Source: a virus
DNA: 57,363 nucleotides
IMG/VR virus record: IMGVR_UViG_3300043466_002831
Coordinates: 1-57,363 of that record
Direction: 5' to 3' (one strand)
In this document: positions 1 through 8,587 of the stretch, piece by piece
How positions within the stretch are numbered: position 1 is the stretch's first letter
Layout: every line of letters starts with the position of its first letter
The notes under the pieces: model-generated
The model's input: only the letters and a program-made list of their open reading frames with translations
Databases searched by the model: none
Told to the model about the DNA's origin: nothing
Position numbers and translations under genes: made by a program

Positions 1-1
1 T

Positions 2-145
2 ATTATTTGGGATTTGGTTGCAAAACGAGAACCACAGATTACTTGGCAATACACCAAGAACAATACCTTGAAAAAAGAGAATTTCGACCAAACAGATGCC
101 TATTGCGCGGCACTTGGTATGATGAAACTCAAAGAAATTTGGTAA
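2..145 (+). CDS. RuvC-like Holliday-junction resolvase, C-terminal fragment
   Basis: The reading frame is open from the left edge to a TAA at 143-145, so only the last 47 residues are present. The tail reads ...DQTDAYCAALGMMKLKEIW, with an acidic pair (D..DA) followed by small residues. This is the usual C-terminal end of RuvC-fold resolvases, where the last Asp helps bind metal. It lies just before primase and gp46/47-like genes, which suits a role in recombination-dependent replication. The family call rests on this short tail and the context only; another RNase H-fold nuclease would look the same here. Confidence 0.5.
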   Translation: MIWDLVAKREPQITWQYTKNNTLKKENFDQTDAYCAALGMMKLKEIW

Positions 146-169
146 ATTAAAATATTATCATTATCTTTG
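138..169 (+). promoter_or_regulatory. Bacteroidetes-type promoter for the gene at 174
   Basis: TTTG at 138-141, a 20-nt spacer, then TATCTTTG at 162-169 match the Bacteroidetes -33/-7 consensus TTTG-N19-21-TAnnTTTG. Only 4 nt separate the -7 element from the ATG at 174, so the transcript would be leaderless. Confidence 0.8.
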
Positions 170-173
170 TCGT

Positions 174-539
174 ATGAGACATGTGATAAATGATGATGAA
201 TCCAAAGGAATTAAGAAAGCAATCAAAAAGTTTTCGGGTGGCGACATATCATTTACAAATGGAACTTTAAGGGGTTCATTTAAAATTACAAACTTCAGAA
301 AATATCCCATGCATCATGAAATTGATGTTGAGTTCAAAGGCGAACTTTTTGGTAAGATAAATGTTCTTGAAGGTAAAAGATGGCAGTCATCTGACATTTA
401 TGGTCAAAAAAACATTTCCAAAATAAAAATTAATAAATTAATCAAAAAACACCTTTTAACCGAGGTTAGAAGTCATGCAGTTTATTTTGGTATTGAAATT
501 AAATGGATTGACAATATAAAAAAAATAACATGGATATAA
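174..539 (+). CDS. Hypothetical protein, 121 aa
   Basis: I do not recognise this protein. It is basic and looks like a mixed alpha/beta fold, with no signal peptide, membrane segment or metal motif. The ATG at 174 lies 4 nt after a strong TAnnTTTG element, which favours leaderless translation; the next in-frame candidate is a GTG at 183. Its last codons overlap the ATG of the small membrane protein at 530, so the two are probably co-transcribed. Confidence 0.65.
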   Translation: MRHVINDDESKGIKKAIKKFSGGDISFTNGTLRGSFKITNFRKYPMHHEIDVEFKGELFGKINVLEGKRWQSSDIYGQKNISKIKINKLIKKHLLTEVRSHAVYFGIEIKWIDNIKKITWI

Positions 540-694
540 TTTTAATTATTTGGACACTAATGATGTCCTTAGCGGTAGTATTTGTAATCATTGAATACAT
601 TGTAGGTTCAAAATTGAAAGACGGTAATCGTTTCAAAAATTGGTGGAGAAAAAATGTTATTGGTTTTTGGAATAGTAATCACCCACGTGTGTAG
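530..694 (+). CDS. Small single-pass membrane protein, 54 aa
   Basis: The ATG at 530 overlaps the end of the previous gene by 10 nt. Residues 3-25 (DIILIIWTLMMSLAVVFVIIEYIVG) form one hydrophobic helix. A basic and aromatic tail (KNWWRKN...) follows and should stay in the cytoplasm. It ends with TAG at 692-694. Short proteins of this kind are common in large phages and often act at the host membrane, but nothing here shows the function. Confidence 0.6.
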   Translation: MDIILIIWTLMMSLAVVFVIIEYIVGSKLKDGNRFKNWWRKNVIGFWNSNHPRV

Positions 695-725
695 TTAAAA
701 CCAAAAAATTTACTATATTTAGTGT

Positions 726-1640
726 ATGTCAGATGAGGTAGAGGTTTTAGTGGAATTGTTAAGAGATGTGTTGGGTCATGAGAAACAACACTACGAGTCA
801 AAAGGTCAAATATCTTTTGACTGTCCTGTCTGTGCTGACGAGAAAGGACTTGACGGTGGAGATGGAAAAGGAAACCTTGAAATCAACTATTCAAAACACG
901 TATACAAGTGTTGGTCTTGTGGTGAGACATACGGTACTCAAGGACCATTAGGGAGATTATTTGATAAACACGCAACCAAAGCCCAAAAGAAAGTATACAA
1001 CCTCATCAAACCTGAGGAATTAAAACAACAAGATGCAAAGAAACCAAAGTTAAAATTACCTGAAGGTTACACGACCTTTGAAGATTCTAACGCAAGATTC
1101 ATTCCACATATCGAAGCTATGAATTACCTCAAGTCAAGAGGTATCACGGATGAAATAATCAAGAAATATAAGATAGGATATACCGTTAGTGGTGACTTCG
1201 CTTATCGAATCATCGTCCCATCATTCAACAAAGAAGGAACGTTAAATTACTTTGTTGCAAGGGCTTGGGTATCAAAGAAGATGAAGTATAAAAATCCATC
1301 AGTACCAAAAGATGAAATCATATTCAACGAAGGGTTGATTGATTGGTCAAAAGACGTTTATTTGGTTGAGGGGGCATTTGACGGATTCTTTCTAGAGAAC
1401 TCAATCGTGATGTTAGGTAAGAAGATGAGTAAGTTATTATTTGAAACCTTATACAACAATGCCAAAGGTAATGTGATTATATGTGTGGATGGTGATGCGT
1501 GGAAGGATGGATTAAAACTTTATCATGAATTAAATGGTGGAGTGTTGTATAATAAAATAAAAATCATTAAATTGCCGATGGATAAGGATATCTGTGATTT
1601 AAGAGGACAAATAAATGAATACTACTATGAGATTAAATGA
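726..1640 (+). CDS. DnaG-type DNA primase
   Basis: This 304-aa protein should make RNA primers on the lagging strand. Near residues 34-66 a CPVC...CWSCG pair forms a CHC2-type zinc ribbon for template recognition. The second half holds a TOPRIM core with VYLVEGAFDG (the conserved Glu) near residues 214-223 and VIICVDGDAWKDG (the DxD metal site) near 251-263. It is shorter than bacterial DnaG because the helicase-binding domain is absent, as in phage primases such as T4 gp61. A TATATTTA element ends 4 nt before the ATG and may give a leaderless transcript. The next gene starts inside its 3' end. Confidence 0.85.
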   Translation: MSDEVEVLVELLRDVLGHEKQHYESKGQISFDCPVCADEKGLDGGDGKGNLEINYSKHVYKCWSCGETYGTQGPLGRLFDKHATKAQKKVYNLIKPEELKQQDAKKPKLKLPEGYTTFEDSNARFIPHIEAMNYLKSRGITDEIIKKYKIGYTVSGDFAYRIIVPSFNKEGTLNYFVARAWVSKKMKYKNPSVPKDEIIFNEGLIDWSKDVYLVEGAFDGFFLENSIVMLGKKMSKLLFETLYNNAKGNVIICVDGDAWKDGLKLYHELNGGVLYNKIKIIKLPMDKDICDLRGQINEYYYEIK

Positions 1641-2469
1641 TGTTGCTAAAGAAATAAGAGAGATTATTTCACAAAAACAATCAGAACTTGGTTTGACGTT
1701 TGAAGAGGCAGACCACAAATATACAATGAACGGGAGAACTGATTACCCGTCAGTGTCCAAAGTATTGAAAAAATTCTACACAGAATTTGCAACAGAAGAA
1801 GTTTCTTATAAAGTTGCGAAAGGTGACCCAATTAAACAACAAGAGTTGATAGCTGAATGGGCAGCGGCTGGTGATTACTCTACCAATATGGGTAGTCGTG
1901 TTCACTTTGTTTTAGAGAGTGAGGTTATCAAAAAACACGGAAGTTATAAAGAGGTTAGACAACCTGAATTTGAATGTGACTTAACACAAATCATGAAGGG
2001 TGATAACATGATTGTTGCTGGTAAAAAATACCTTAACCTTATGGAAGAACGAGGGGCAGTATTACTTGATACTGAGATGGTTTTGGGTCATCCTGAACTT
2101 GGTTATACAGGTCAACCCGATAAAGTATGGTTGATGATGAACCGTGAGAAAACTGAGTTTGGTATTGTGATTACCGATTGGAAAACAAACAAACCAAAGA
2201 ACTTTACTGTAACAAATTTCACTAAGAAAATGTTACATCCATTCGACGATTATCATGACACTGCTTTGGGTCACTACTATGTCCAACTACCACTTTACGG
2301 TAAGTTATTATTGAAGATGTTGGAGGGTAGTAAGTATGGTAATATTAAACTTTATGGTTGTGTGATTTCCCATCTAAAAGAAGATTCATTATATGATGAA
2401 TACAAAGTTCCTCAAAACATTATTAATATTGTTATGGATATGGATGTCAATCAATATTTGACAAAATAA
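1615..2469 (+). CDS. PD-(D/E)XK nuclease (RecB/Cas4-like exonuclease fold)
   Basis: This 284-aa protein carries the order expected of the RecB-like nuclease fold: an N-terminal helical part, then GYTGQPDKV (the metal Asp) near residue 160, then VITDWKTNK (the D-x-K type motif) near residue 183. An aromatic YYVQLPLYGKLL helix follows, the usual motif after the catalytic core. Such enzymes trim DNA ends or nick DNA during phage recombination. It overlaps the primase by 26 nt; a second ATG at 1627 is an equally likely start. It lies within the replication and recombination run. Confidence 0.75.
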   Translation: MNTTMRLNDVAKEIREIISQKQSELGLTFEEADHKYTMNGRTDYPSVSKVLKKFYTEFATEEVSYKVAKGDPIKQQELIAEWAAAGDYSTNMGSRVHFVLESEVIKKHGSYKEVRQPEFECDLTQIMKGDNMIVAGKKYLNLMEERGAVLLDTEMVLGHPELGYTGQPDKVWLMMNREKTEFGIVITDWKTNKPKNFTVTNFTKKMLHPFDDYHDTALGHYYVQLPLYGKLLLKMLEGSKYGNIKLYGCVISHLKEDSLYDEYKVPQNIINIVMDMDVNQYLTK

Positions 2470-2501
2470 CCTTAATTGATTAAACTTATAAAAAAACAAA
2501 T

Positions 2502-2744
2502 ATGAGCGATTTAACACCAAAAGTTAATTTAAGAGATAGTGAAACTATCAAATGTGAGAAATGTGAAAGCATCTACTTCCGTGAGGTGATTTACATTAAG
2601 AAAGTATCTAAATTGTTGACAGGTTCTGCTGAAGATACCATCGTACCTTTCCCAATTTATAAATGTGATTCTTGTGGACACGTAAATAAAGGATTCAACC
2701 CTTTTGACGACGCAGAACAACCAAAGATTACATTGAATGATTAA
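2502..2744 (+). CDS. Small zinc-ribbon protein, 80 aa
   Basis: Two CxxC knuckles (CEKCES near residues 18-23 and CDSCGH near 54-59) are spaced like a zinc ribbon. The acidic C-terminal tail ends in ITLND. The leader (aaaaaaacaaatATG) is A-rich with no Shine-Dalgarno. It overlaps the ATG of the gp47-like nuclease by 8 nt, so it may be an accessory factor of that complex. The exact role is unknown. Confidence 0.65.
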   Translation: MSDLTPKVNLRDSETIKCEKCESIYFREVIYIKKVSKLLTGSAEDTIVPFPIYKCDSCGHVNKGFNPFDDAEQPKITLND

Positions 2745-3516
2745 TAGATTAGTTCACTTTTCTGACCTACACGTCAGATTATTTAAGGACCATGATTTAT
2801 ATCGTGGTATACTACAAACAGCATTAAAGGAGTGGGAAACATTACGACCAGACCGTATTGTTTTCACAGGAGATTTGGTTCACTCAAAAAATCAGATGAC
2901 ACCCGAATTAGTTGAATTCGTTGCTTGGGTTTTATCTGAATGTGCTAAAATTGCCAAAACTATAGTTATCATTGGGAACCACGACTTCCTTGAAAACAAC
3001 AACACAAGGTTGGACGCTCTCACTCCTATTATTGATTCATTGAAGAATGACCAAATTGTTTATCTTAAAAACCGTGGGGTTTATGAGGATGACAACATTA
3101 ACTGGTGTGTATATTCATTAATGGACCATAACATTCCACCTGACATTCAAAAGTCAGATAAGACAAACATTGGATTATTCCACGGACCTATCCAAGGTTT
3201 ATATACCGATATTGGATATAAGTTTGAAGATGGATTTGACGTAGATAAGTTTAATGGGTGTGACTTGGTATTGTGTGGAGATATTCACAAACGACAAGTG
3301 TTCGACATCCCTGGTAAAAAGAAAGCCTACATGATTGGTTCAACTATTCAACAAAACTTTGGTGAGAAGATTACCAAACACGGTTATGGTGTGTACGATG
3401 TTGAGAAAGATGAGTATGACTTTGTTGATTTACCAAATCCAAAACCATTTTTGGCGTTCCGTATTAACTCAATTGACGACCTTGTCAATGGAGCTGAAAA
3501 ATTAATGAACTACTAA
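2737..3516 (+). CDS. gp47/SbcD-like recombination exonuclease, metallophosphoesterase subunit
   Basis: This 259-aa calcineurin-type phosphoesterase has the motifs in order: SDLHV (residues 9-13), FTGDLVHS near 43-50, IIGNHDF near 80-86, a lone LFHGP near 151 and GDIHKRQ near 181. These residues hold the two metal ions in SbcD, Mre11 and T4 gp47. The partner ATPase is encoded at 5067-7445. Together they should resect double-strand ends for recombination-primed replication. It is compact, lacking the longer capping domain of bacterial SbcD, as in phages. Start and stop codons overlap both neighbours. Confidence 0.85.
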   Translation: MINRLVHFSDLHVRLFKDHDLYRGILQTALKEWETLRPDRIVFTGDLVHSKNQMTPELVEFVAWVLSECAKIAKTIVIIGNHDFLENNNTRLDALTPIIDSLKNDQIVYLKNRGVYEDDNINWCVYSLMDHNIPPDIQKSDKTNIGLFHGPIQGLYTDIGYKFEDGFDVDKFNGCDLVLCGDIHKRQVFDIPGKKKAYMIGSTIQQNFGEKITKHGYGVYDVEKDEYDFVDLPNPKPFLAFRINSIDDLVNGAEKLMNY

Positions 3517-4340
3517 TGGATATCACCTTCCAACTTGACTCAGGTCAGTATAAAGATTTGACACGATATTGTGAACTAAATAAGTTAGTTCCTGAAGATA
3601 TTGTGAAGAAATCTTATTTGGAAGGGTTTATGATTGAAAAGTATGGATTATTGGGAAAAACGGTTAATGAAGGTGAAAAACACTTAATAAAGGAGGTTAT
3701 TGTTGAAAAACGGGTGGAAATACCTGTTGAGGTTATCAAAGAAGTTGTTAAGGTAGAATACGTTGAGGTCCCTGTTGAAGTAATCAAGGAAGTAACTGTT
3801 GAAAAATTGGTTGAGGTCATCAAAGAGGTACCTGTTGATAAAGTGGTTATTAAGGAAATTATCAAAGAGGTTCCTGTCGAAAAAATTGTAACAATTTACG
3901 ACAACAGTAGTGAGAATGAACTGTTGTTAAAAATACAACAGTTGGAGCAAGAATTTTCCACTAAAACTACCGAAATAGGTACAATTAAACAAGAATTTTC
4001 CACTATAACGACAGAAAACGAAAATATTTTCCACTATAAAATGTCTAAGAAGGATGAAGAACTAGATGAACTTAGACGAACTTTAGATGAACATTTAGCC
4101 AAACCACCAGTCGAAAAGATAGTGGAAGTGGTCGTAGAGAAGGAGACAACGGACAATTCATCAAAGTCTAAACTTGACGCATTACAAAACACTTTAGCTA
4201 AAGTTAGACAAGAAACTTTGGAGAAAGACAAAAAAATAAAAGAATTGGAACAAACGATTCAAGAGATTCAAAAGTTCCAAGACAATAAACAAGCCGTCTA
4301 CTTAAAGGGGTCAAACCTGGACGATAAATTATACAAATAA
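3516..4340 (+). CDS. Coiled-coil protein with VEVPVEVIKEV-type repeats
   Basis: I do not recognise this 274-aa protein as a known family. Residues about 55-130 are a run of degenerate 10-12 residue units built on VEVPVEVIKEV and KEVPVEKIV. Heptad-like coiled coils (about residues 140-180 and 205-260) follow, with E, K and Q dominating. The ATG overlaps the stop of the gp47-like gene (TAATGG), so the two are translationally coupled. Its place between the two nuclease subunits suggests a scaffold or tether, but that is inferred from position only. Confidence 0.6.
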   Translation: MDITFQLDSGQYKDLTRYCELNKLVPEDIVKKSYLEGFMIEKYGLLGKTVNEGEKHLIKEVIVEKRVEIPVEVIKEVVKVEYVEVPVEVIKEVTVEKLVEVIKEVPVDKVVIKEIIKEVPVEKIVTIYDNSSENELLLKIQQLEQEFSTKTTEIGTIKQEFSTITTENENIFHYKMSKKDEELDELRRTLDEHLAKPPVEKIVEVVVEKETTDNSSKSKLDALQNTLAKVRQETLEKDKKIKELEQTIQEIQKFQDNKQAVYLKGSNLDDKLYK

Positions 4341-4348
4341 AAAGAAAT

Positions 4349-4522
4349 ATGATAACACAAGAAATTTTAGACACATTTATCTTCGATACAATCGGAGGGG
4401 AAAAATTTGGGGTTAACGACCCACTTACTCATGATGAGATAATCGGTTATTATCCAACAAAGGAAGAGGCCGAAGAAGCCTTTAAACAATATGTTGAAAA
4501 AGAAGGAATAATTTTCGAATAA
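4349..4522 (+). CDS. Small acidic hypothetical protein, 57 aa
   Basis: ATG at 4349 and TAA at 4520-4522 frame a 57-residue acidic protein (MITQEILDTFIFDTIGG..., ending EKEGIIFE). It is flanked closely on both sides by co-directional genes, 9 nt after one and 4 nt before the next. There is no recognisable domain. Confidence 0.55.
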   Translation: MITQEILDTFIFDTIGGEKFGVNDPLTHDEIIGYYPTKEEAEEAFKQYVEKEGIIFE

Positions 4523-4525
4523 GAT

Positions 4526-4879
4526 ATGGTACAACTATTATTATGGATGGTAATGGCTTACGGGTTAAGCAACATCTTAGTTTACGGTTCAATCTTCAAC
4601 GGACCAAGAAATTTCATTTTCAACCAAGCCGACCACGGGTTTAGAATTTTCACAGGATTTTTTAAATTCCTTAAAGGAATGTTATCTTGTATGATGTGTA
4701 CACCTGTTTGGGTTGGATTTTTCTTCGGAATTTTCTTATATTCACCTGTACACGAAATGCTCGAAGTTCACAAGTATTACTCATGGTTCTTTGATGGCAT
4801 GTTAGCTTCAGGAGCAGTATGGGCAATCAACGCAATTATCGAGTGGTTCGAAGTGAATCGACCATCACCTAATCATTAA
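4526..4879 (+). CDS. Membrane protein, DUF1360-like
   Basis: The 117-aa product has three likely membrane segments (about residues 2-24, 48-73 and 88-105). A conserved-looking CMMCTPVWVGFFFG motif occupies the second. The C-xx-C-xxxW-xG pattern in a short hydrophobic protein is typical of phage and bacterial DUF1360-like proteins of unknown function. The family name is from memory of that motif. The gene sits between the nuclease subunit genes in one transcription run. Confidence 0.6.
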   Translation: MVQLLLWMVMAYGLSNILVYGSIFNGPRNFIFNQADHGFRIFTGFFKFLKGMLSCMMCTPVWVGFFFGIFLYSPVHEMLEVHKYYSWFFDGMLASGAVWAINAIIEWFEVNRPSPNH

Positions 4880-4894
4880 TTAAAAACAAAACAA

Positions 4895-5065
4895 ATGGGA
4901 AAAAAAGACAAAGAACACCGTAAGAAAGTTCAAGCGAGAAATCAAAAATTAAAAGCGGCTGACAGTGCAATGCAAAAATTATTCCAAGAGTCAATGAAAA
5001 GACAACTTGCGGAATTAACAAAACAACGTGAGGCAGAAATGTCAGGAGACACACAAAACCAATAA
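4895..5065 (+). CDS. Small basic coiled-coil protein, 56 aa
   Basis: Begins MGKKDKEHRKKVQARNQK and continues as one charged helix with A, L, M and Q at core positions. It ends 1 nt before the ATG of the gp46-like ATPase. Its A/C-rich leader (aaaacaaaacaaATG) is typical of this genome. A helical accessory protein for the neighbouring nuclease is possible. No family is recognised. Confidence 0.55.
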   Translation: MGKKDKEHRKKVQARNQKLKAADSAMQKLFQESMKRQLAELTKQREAEMSGDTQNQ

Positions 5066-5066
5066 A

Positions 5067-7445
5067 ATGAAATGGGATTTATTCAATCCACAACCAGAAT
5101 TTAATTACAAAACAATGTCAACAAAGTTAGACGTAGAATCGTTGGAGAATCCTTATATTCAAGTGGTATGGGAAGACACACCAGAAAACTTCACACAAGA
5201 AAGAATTAAATCGGTTAAGCAATATTTTCAAAAGAAATATAACTCAACCAACATTAATGTCATCTCAAAGGTTAAGACCACAGAAGACACACAACAAACG
5301 ATTGATGTGTCAGTTAACATCATGGATAAGAACTACCAAAGAGAACTTATCAAGTCAATGTTGGAATCCAAAGGTCAAGAACAATATTACGAACAAGTAA
5401 TGGGAATTGATTCTGCGGTTGAGAATAGATTGACTGCCAACGATGTTGAAGTTACAGCATTTAAGAAATGGCACATCAAGAAGATTGAATTCAGTAACTT
5501 CTTATCTTATGGTGAGAACCAAGTTATTGACTTCGACCAATGTAATGGTATTACCGTGGTTGAATCAGACCCACCAAACTTTGGAGGTAAGACCGTATTA
5601 ACGGTAGACTTATTATTGTTCTTGTTCTTCAACACAACAACAAAGACACAGAAGGCCGAAGAAATCTTTAATCGATTTACCGATAAAAACACGGTAGTTG
5701 TTAAAGGTGACATTATCATTGACGGTGAGGAGTACATCATCGCCCGTAAGATTGAAAGAAAGAAATCTAAAGCTGGCGAATGGAATGTTAAAACTGAGTT
5801 AGAGTTCTTCAAGAAACTTGCTGACGGACAACTTCAAAACTTTACAGGTGAACAACGTAGAGAGACCGAGAACTTCATGAAAACATCTATCGGTAGTATG
5901 GATGACTTCTTGATGACAATCGTAACAACTGCGTCAAACCTTGAAGATTTATTGGAAGCAAAACCAACAGCCCGTGGTCAAGTATTAAGTAGATTCTTGG
6001 GTCTTGAGTTCTTGAAAAAGAAAGAAGAAACTGGTAAAGAAATCTATTCTGAGTTCTCAAAGGGGATGTTATCAAATGTATATAACACAGAGTCTTTGAA
6101 ACAAGACAATGATAGTTCATCGGAACAAATCCAAACACTTAAAACTCAGATTGAAGAGTCTGAAACAAAAGTTAAAGATGTTGACTTGAGATTACAGAAA
6201 GGTCAGGAGTACAAAGACAATTTATTGAAGTCAAAATATTCTGACATCGACCAAGAACTTATTGTCTTAAACCCACTTAAACTACAATCAGACATCACAG
6301 ACTTTGATGGTTCTTGCGAAAGACTTAGAGGTCAAATCAAAGAGGTTAAGATTGTTGAACCAAAAGAGTTTTATCATGAAGACAAACATGATGAGATTAA
6401 AGAAGGGATGAAAACCACAAACGGTGAACTTATCCTCGCTCAGAACAAAGTCGAAGAGATTGAACAATTGGTTAAAAAGTTTGGGGACGGTATTCAATGT
6501 GAACACTGTGGAATCAAATTGATGGAAGCGGCACTCACAAAGAAAAAGATTGATGAGTTGGGTGATTGGGAGAAAAAGGTTGACACCTTATCCAAAAAAT
6601 GGAAAGACCTTGATTACAAAGAGAAAACGTACACCCAACTTAAGAAAGACTTTGACGAATATGAAAAAAACAAACTTATCAAAGAGAAGTATGAAGTTCA
6701 ATTGGAGTCAGGTGAATTAAAACTTCAACAAGCAAAAGACAAACTTAAACGATACGAAGAGGTTCAAGATAAGATTAAGAAGAACAATGAGATTGATGCT
6801 CAGTTGGTGAAGGCTGGTTTACGTATTGATGAATTGATTAACGAGAAACGTAGTTATGAACGAATTCAAACCACAAACCACACTCAAATCGAAAACCTTC
6901 AAGCTCGTATTGAAAAGAACAATGGTTTCATCTTGAAAATTGCCGAGGAGTTTGAACGTGAAAAGATTTACAAGATGTATGTTGATGTGTTCGGTAAGAA
7001 TGGTATCACCAAAATGATTATGAGAACCATGATGCCGTTGATTAACTCTGAACTTCAACGATTACTTCAGGACTCATGTTACTTCAACTTGGAGATTCGT
7101 ATTAATGAAAAGAATGAAGTTGAATTCATGATGATTGATAACTCAACTGGTATTGAAAAACTGATGGTATCGGGTTCGGGTTATGAAAGAACCATCGCGG
7201 CTATGGCATTGAGAGCGGTACTATCAAAAGTATGTTCACTTCCAAAACCAAACATTATTGTATGGGATGAGGTCTTTGGAAAGATTTCAAACGATAACTT
7301 AGAAATGGTTGGGGAGTTCTTTACCAAGATGAAGGAATATTTTGAGAAGATATTTGTCATCACTCACAACCCGTTGGTGAATAACTGGTCAAACAACGTG
7401 GTCAAGATTACCAAGACCGACAATATTTCAAAAGTCTCACAGTAA
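5067..7445 (+). CDS. gp46/SbcC-like recombination exonuclease, SMC-type ATPase subunit
   Basis: This 792-aa ATPase pairs with the gp47-like subunit. The ABC head begins near residue 135 (WHIKKIEFSNFLSYGENQ). The P-loop near 166-174 reads DPPNFGGKT, not the usual GxxGxGKS/T. A long coiled coil carries a CEHCG zinc hook at about residues 478-482. The second half-head has SGSGYERTIAAMALR as the signature and NIIVWDEVFGK as Walker B near residue 729, then a VITHN switch. About 134 residues of unknown function precede the head, which is unusual. The start at 5067 is chosen because it lies 1 nt after the previous stop. Another ATG lies at 5115. Confidence 0.88.
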   Translation: MKWDLFNPQPEFNYKTMSTKLDVESLENPYIQVVWEDTPENFTQERIKSVKQYFQKKYNSTNINVISKVKTTEDTQQTIDVSVNIMDKNYQRELIKSMLESKGQEQYYEQVMGIDSAVENRLTANDVEVTAFKKWHIKKIEFSNFLSYGENQVIDFDQCNGITVVESDPPNFGGKTVLTVDLLLFLFFNTTTKTQKAEEIFNRFTDKNTVVVKGDIIIDGEEYIIARKIERKKSKAGEWNVKTELEFFKKLADGQLQNFTGEQRRETENFMKTSIGSMDDFLMTIVTTASNLEDLLEAKPTARGQVLSRFLGLEFLKKKEETGKEIYSEFSKGMLSNVYNTESLKQDNDSSSEQIQTLKTQIEESETKVKDVDLRLQKGQEYKDNLLKSKYSDIDQELIVLNPLKLQSDITDFDGSCERLRGQIKEVKIVEPKEFYHEDKHDEIKEGMKTTNGELILAQNKVEEIEQLVKKFGDGIQCEHCGIKLMEAALTKKKIDELGDWEKKVDTLSKKWKDLDYKEKTYTQLKKDFDEYEKNKLIKEKYEVQLESGELKLQQAKDKLKRYEEVQDKIKKNNEIDAQLVKAGLRIDELINEKRSYERIQTTNHTQIENLQARIEKNNGFILKIAEEFEREKIYKMYVDVFGKNGITKMIMRTMMPLINSELQRLLQDSCYFNLEIRINEKNEVEFMMIDNSTGIEKLMVSGSGYERTIAAMALRAVLSKVCSLPKPNIIVWDEVFGKISNDNLEMVGEFFTKMKEYFEKIFVITHNPLVNNWSNNVVKITKTDNISKVSQ

Positions 7446-7462
7446 TGTGGGGCTTTTTTTTT
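7432..7462 (+). terminator. Rho-independent terminator after the gp46-like gene
   Basis: AAGTCTCACA (7432-7441), loop GTAA, and TGTGGGGCTT (7446-7455) form a 10-bp stem with some G-U pairs, followed by an uninterrupted T run to 7462. The stop codon of the ATPase gene lies in the loop. Confidence 0.8.
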
Positions 7463-7491
7463 GACTTCATAATTTTTTTATCCTACCTTTA
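7460..7491 (+). promoter_or_regulatory. Bacteroidetes-type promoter for the gene at 7510
   Basis: TTTG at 7460-7463 and TACCTTTA at 7484-7491 are 20 nt apart. The -33 box overlaps the T run of the preceding terminator. Confidence 0.65.
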
Positions 7492-7509
7492 CTTGATTAA
7501 ACCTGTATA

Positions 7510-8037
7510 ATGAAAGAATTATGTTTTAACAAGAAGGGAGTGAATTATACACCCCTCCAATATTGGACAACTGATAAGGACACCAAAGTTGCTATTTATC
7601 AAGGTAGTCGTGGGGAGAACCCTGACCTTGATTTTATTGTCAAATACAAAGAGAAGGGTAAGAGACTACGTACACCTTCACATACTCATTGGATTGTTGA
7701 TTTGTTGGTTAAGGCTGAATACAATAAGAACTTATTGTCGTCGTATGTGAGCGACTTAATTAACGTGTATGATGGAACAACACCATTCAATAGTGTTGAG
7801 GAACGTGATAGATATGAGTTAACCCATATGAATGACATGGAGGATAAGTATTGGTTATTGAACGGACACGGATATTATAGTGTAAAGACATTAACCTCGT
7901 TGGTTGAGTTGTTCTCCAAGTGTGAGAAACAATCCACAGGTGCTTTTATGTTCAAGACACTACTTGAACTGGTGAAGGACTACTGTGATGGTAAAAAAGA
8001 TTTTTACCAAATTGTTGGGTATTCTAAGCGAGTTTAA
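7510..8037 (+). CDS. Hypothetical protein, 175 aa
   Basis: I do not recognise this soluble protein. It has an N-terminal beta-rich part (FNKKGVNYTPLQYWTT...) and a helical C-terminal half ending KKDFYQIVGYSKRV. There is no signal peptide, membrane helix or obvious catalytic motif. It has its own promoter after a strong terminator and precedes the acidic protein and sigma-factor genes. Confidence 0.65.
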   Translation: MKELCFNKKGVNYTPLQYWTTDKDTKVAIYQGSRGENPDLDFIVKYKEKGKRLRTPSHTHWIVDLLVKAEYNKNLLSSYVSDLINVYDGTTPFNSVEERDRYELTHMNDMEDKYWLLNGHGYYSVKTLTSLVELFSKCEKQSTGAFMFKTLLELVKDYCDGKKDFYQIVGYSKRV

Positions 8038-8048
8038 ATAAATAACCT

Positions 8049-8056
8049 TATCTTTG
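8049..8056 (+). promoter_or_regulatory. Candidate -7 element (TATCTTTG) for the gene at 8071
   Basis: A perfect TATCTTTG lies 14 nt before the ATG at 8071. No clear TTTG is at the expected -33 position, so this may be a weaker or activated promoter. It would serve the 8071 gene and the sigma factor downstream. Confidence 0.5.
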
Positions 8057-8070
8057 TCAAAACAAAATAT

Positions 8071-8586
8071 ATGAAGAAATACTTATTGACCATTTTCGGT
8101 AAATTTGAGGAGAAAGATTGTATAACAATTGCAAACAATCTACAACCGATTGTTGATTCTCAAAACCTAAAGTTTCAGTATCGTGATAATGTAATCATTT
8201 TACACTTTGGTTCTGAGTACTTACTTGATGATATCCATGAGTTCATTAAGATGACTGATGATGTTGAAGAAACGTTTGACATGTTTATCTTGTCTGAGTT
8301 TAATGACACCGTATCAGTTCACATGACTGATGGTATGGACGAACATTTATTCAATTTGGATGTAGAGACTGAGAACATCGACATGGTTAAAGTTACACCA
8401 AAAGGTAAGTTTGAGTATTATGATGATGACGACACTGATGACATTGCGTTGATGTTGTTGAATGAAATCAAGAAAAACTTAAATACTCCATCTTTGGACC
8501 AACTATTGGACAAGGTGGTGGAACACGGAGTTGATTCGCTTACTCCTTATGAAAAAGCAACATTAGATAACTATAGCCAGAAATAA
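8071..8586 (+). CDS. Acidic hypothetical protein, 171 aa
   Basis: A strongly acidic protein with a DDDDTDDIA stretch near residues 117-126 and no recognised domain. The N-terminal half could be an alpha/beta fold (MKKYLLTIFGKFEEKDCITIANNL). Its stop is 1 nt before the ATG of the sigma factor, so the two are made together. A partner or regulator of that sigma factor is an attractive guess, but unsupported. Confidence 0.6.
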   Translation: MKKYLLTIFGKFEEKDCITIANNLQPIVDSQNLKFQYRDNVIILHFGSEYLLDDIHEFIKMTDDVEETFDMFILSEFNDTVSVHMTDGMDEHLFNLDVETENIDMVKVTPKGKFEYYDDDDTDDIALMLLNEIKKNLNTPSLDQLLDKVVEHGVDSLTPYEKATLDNYSQK

Positions 8587-8587
8587 T

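Noticed and set aside
3614-3865. Minus-strand Thr/Ser-rich frame opposite the VEVP repeats
   Set aside because: It is the mirror of the repetitive coding sequence and has no start context.
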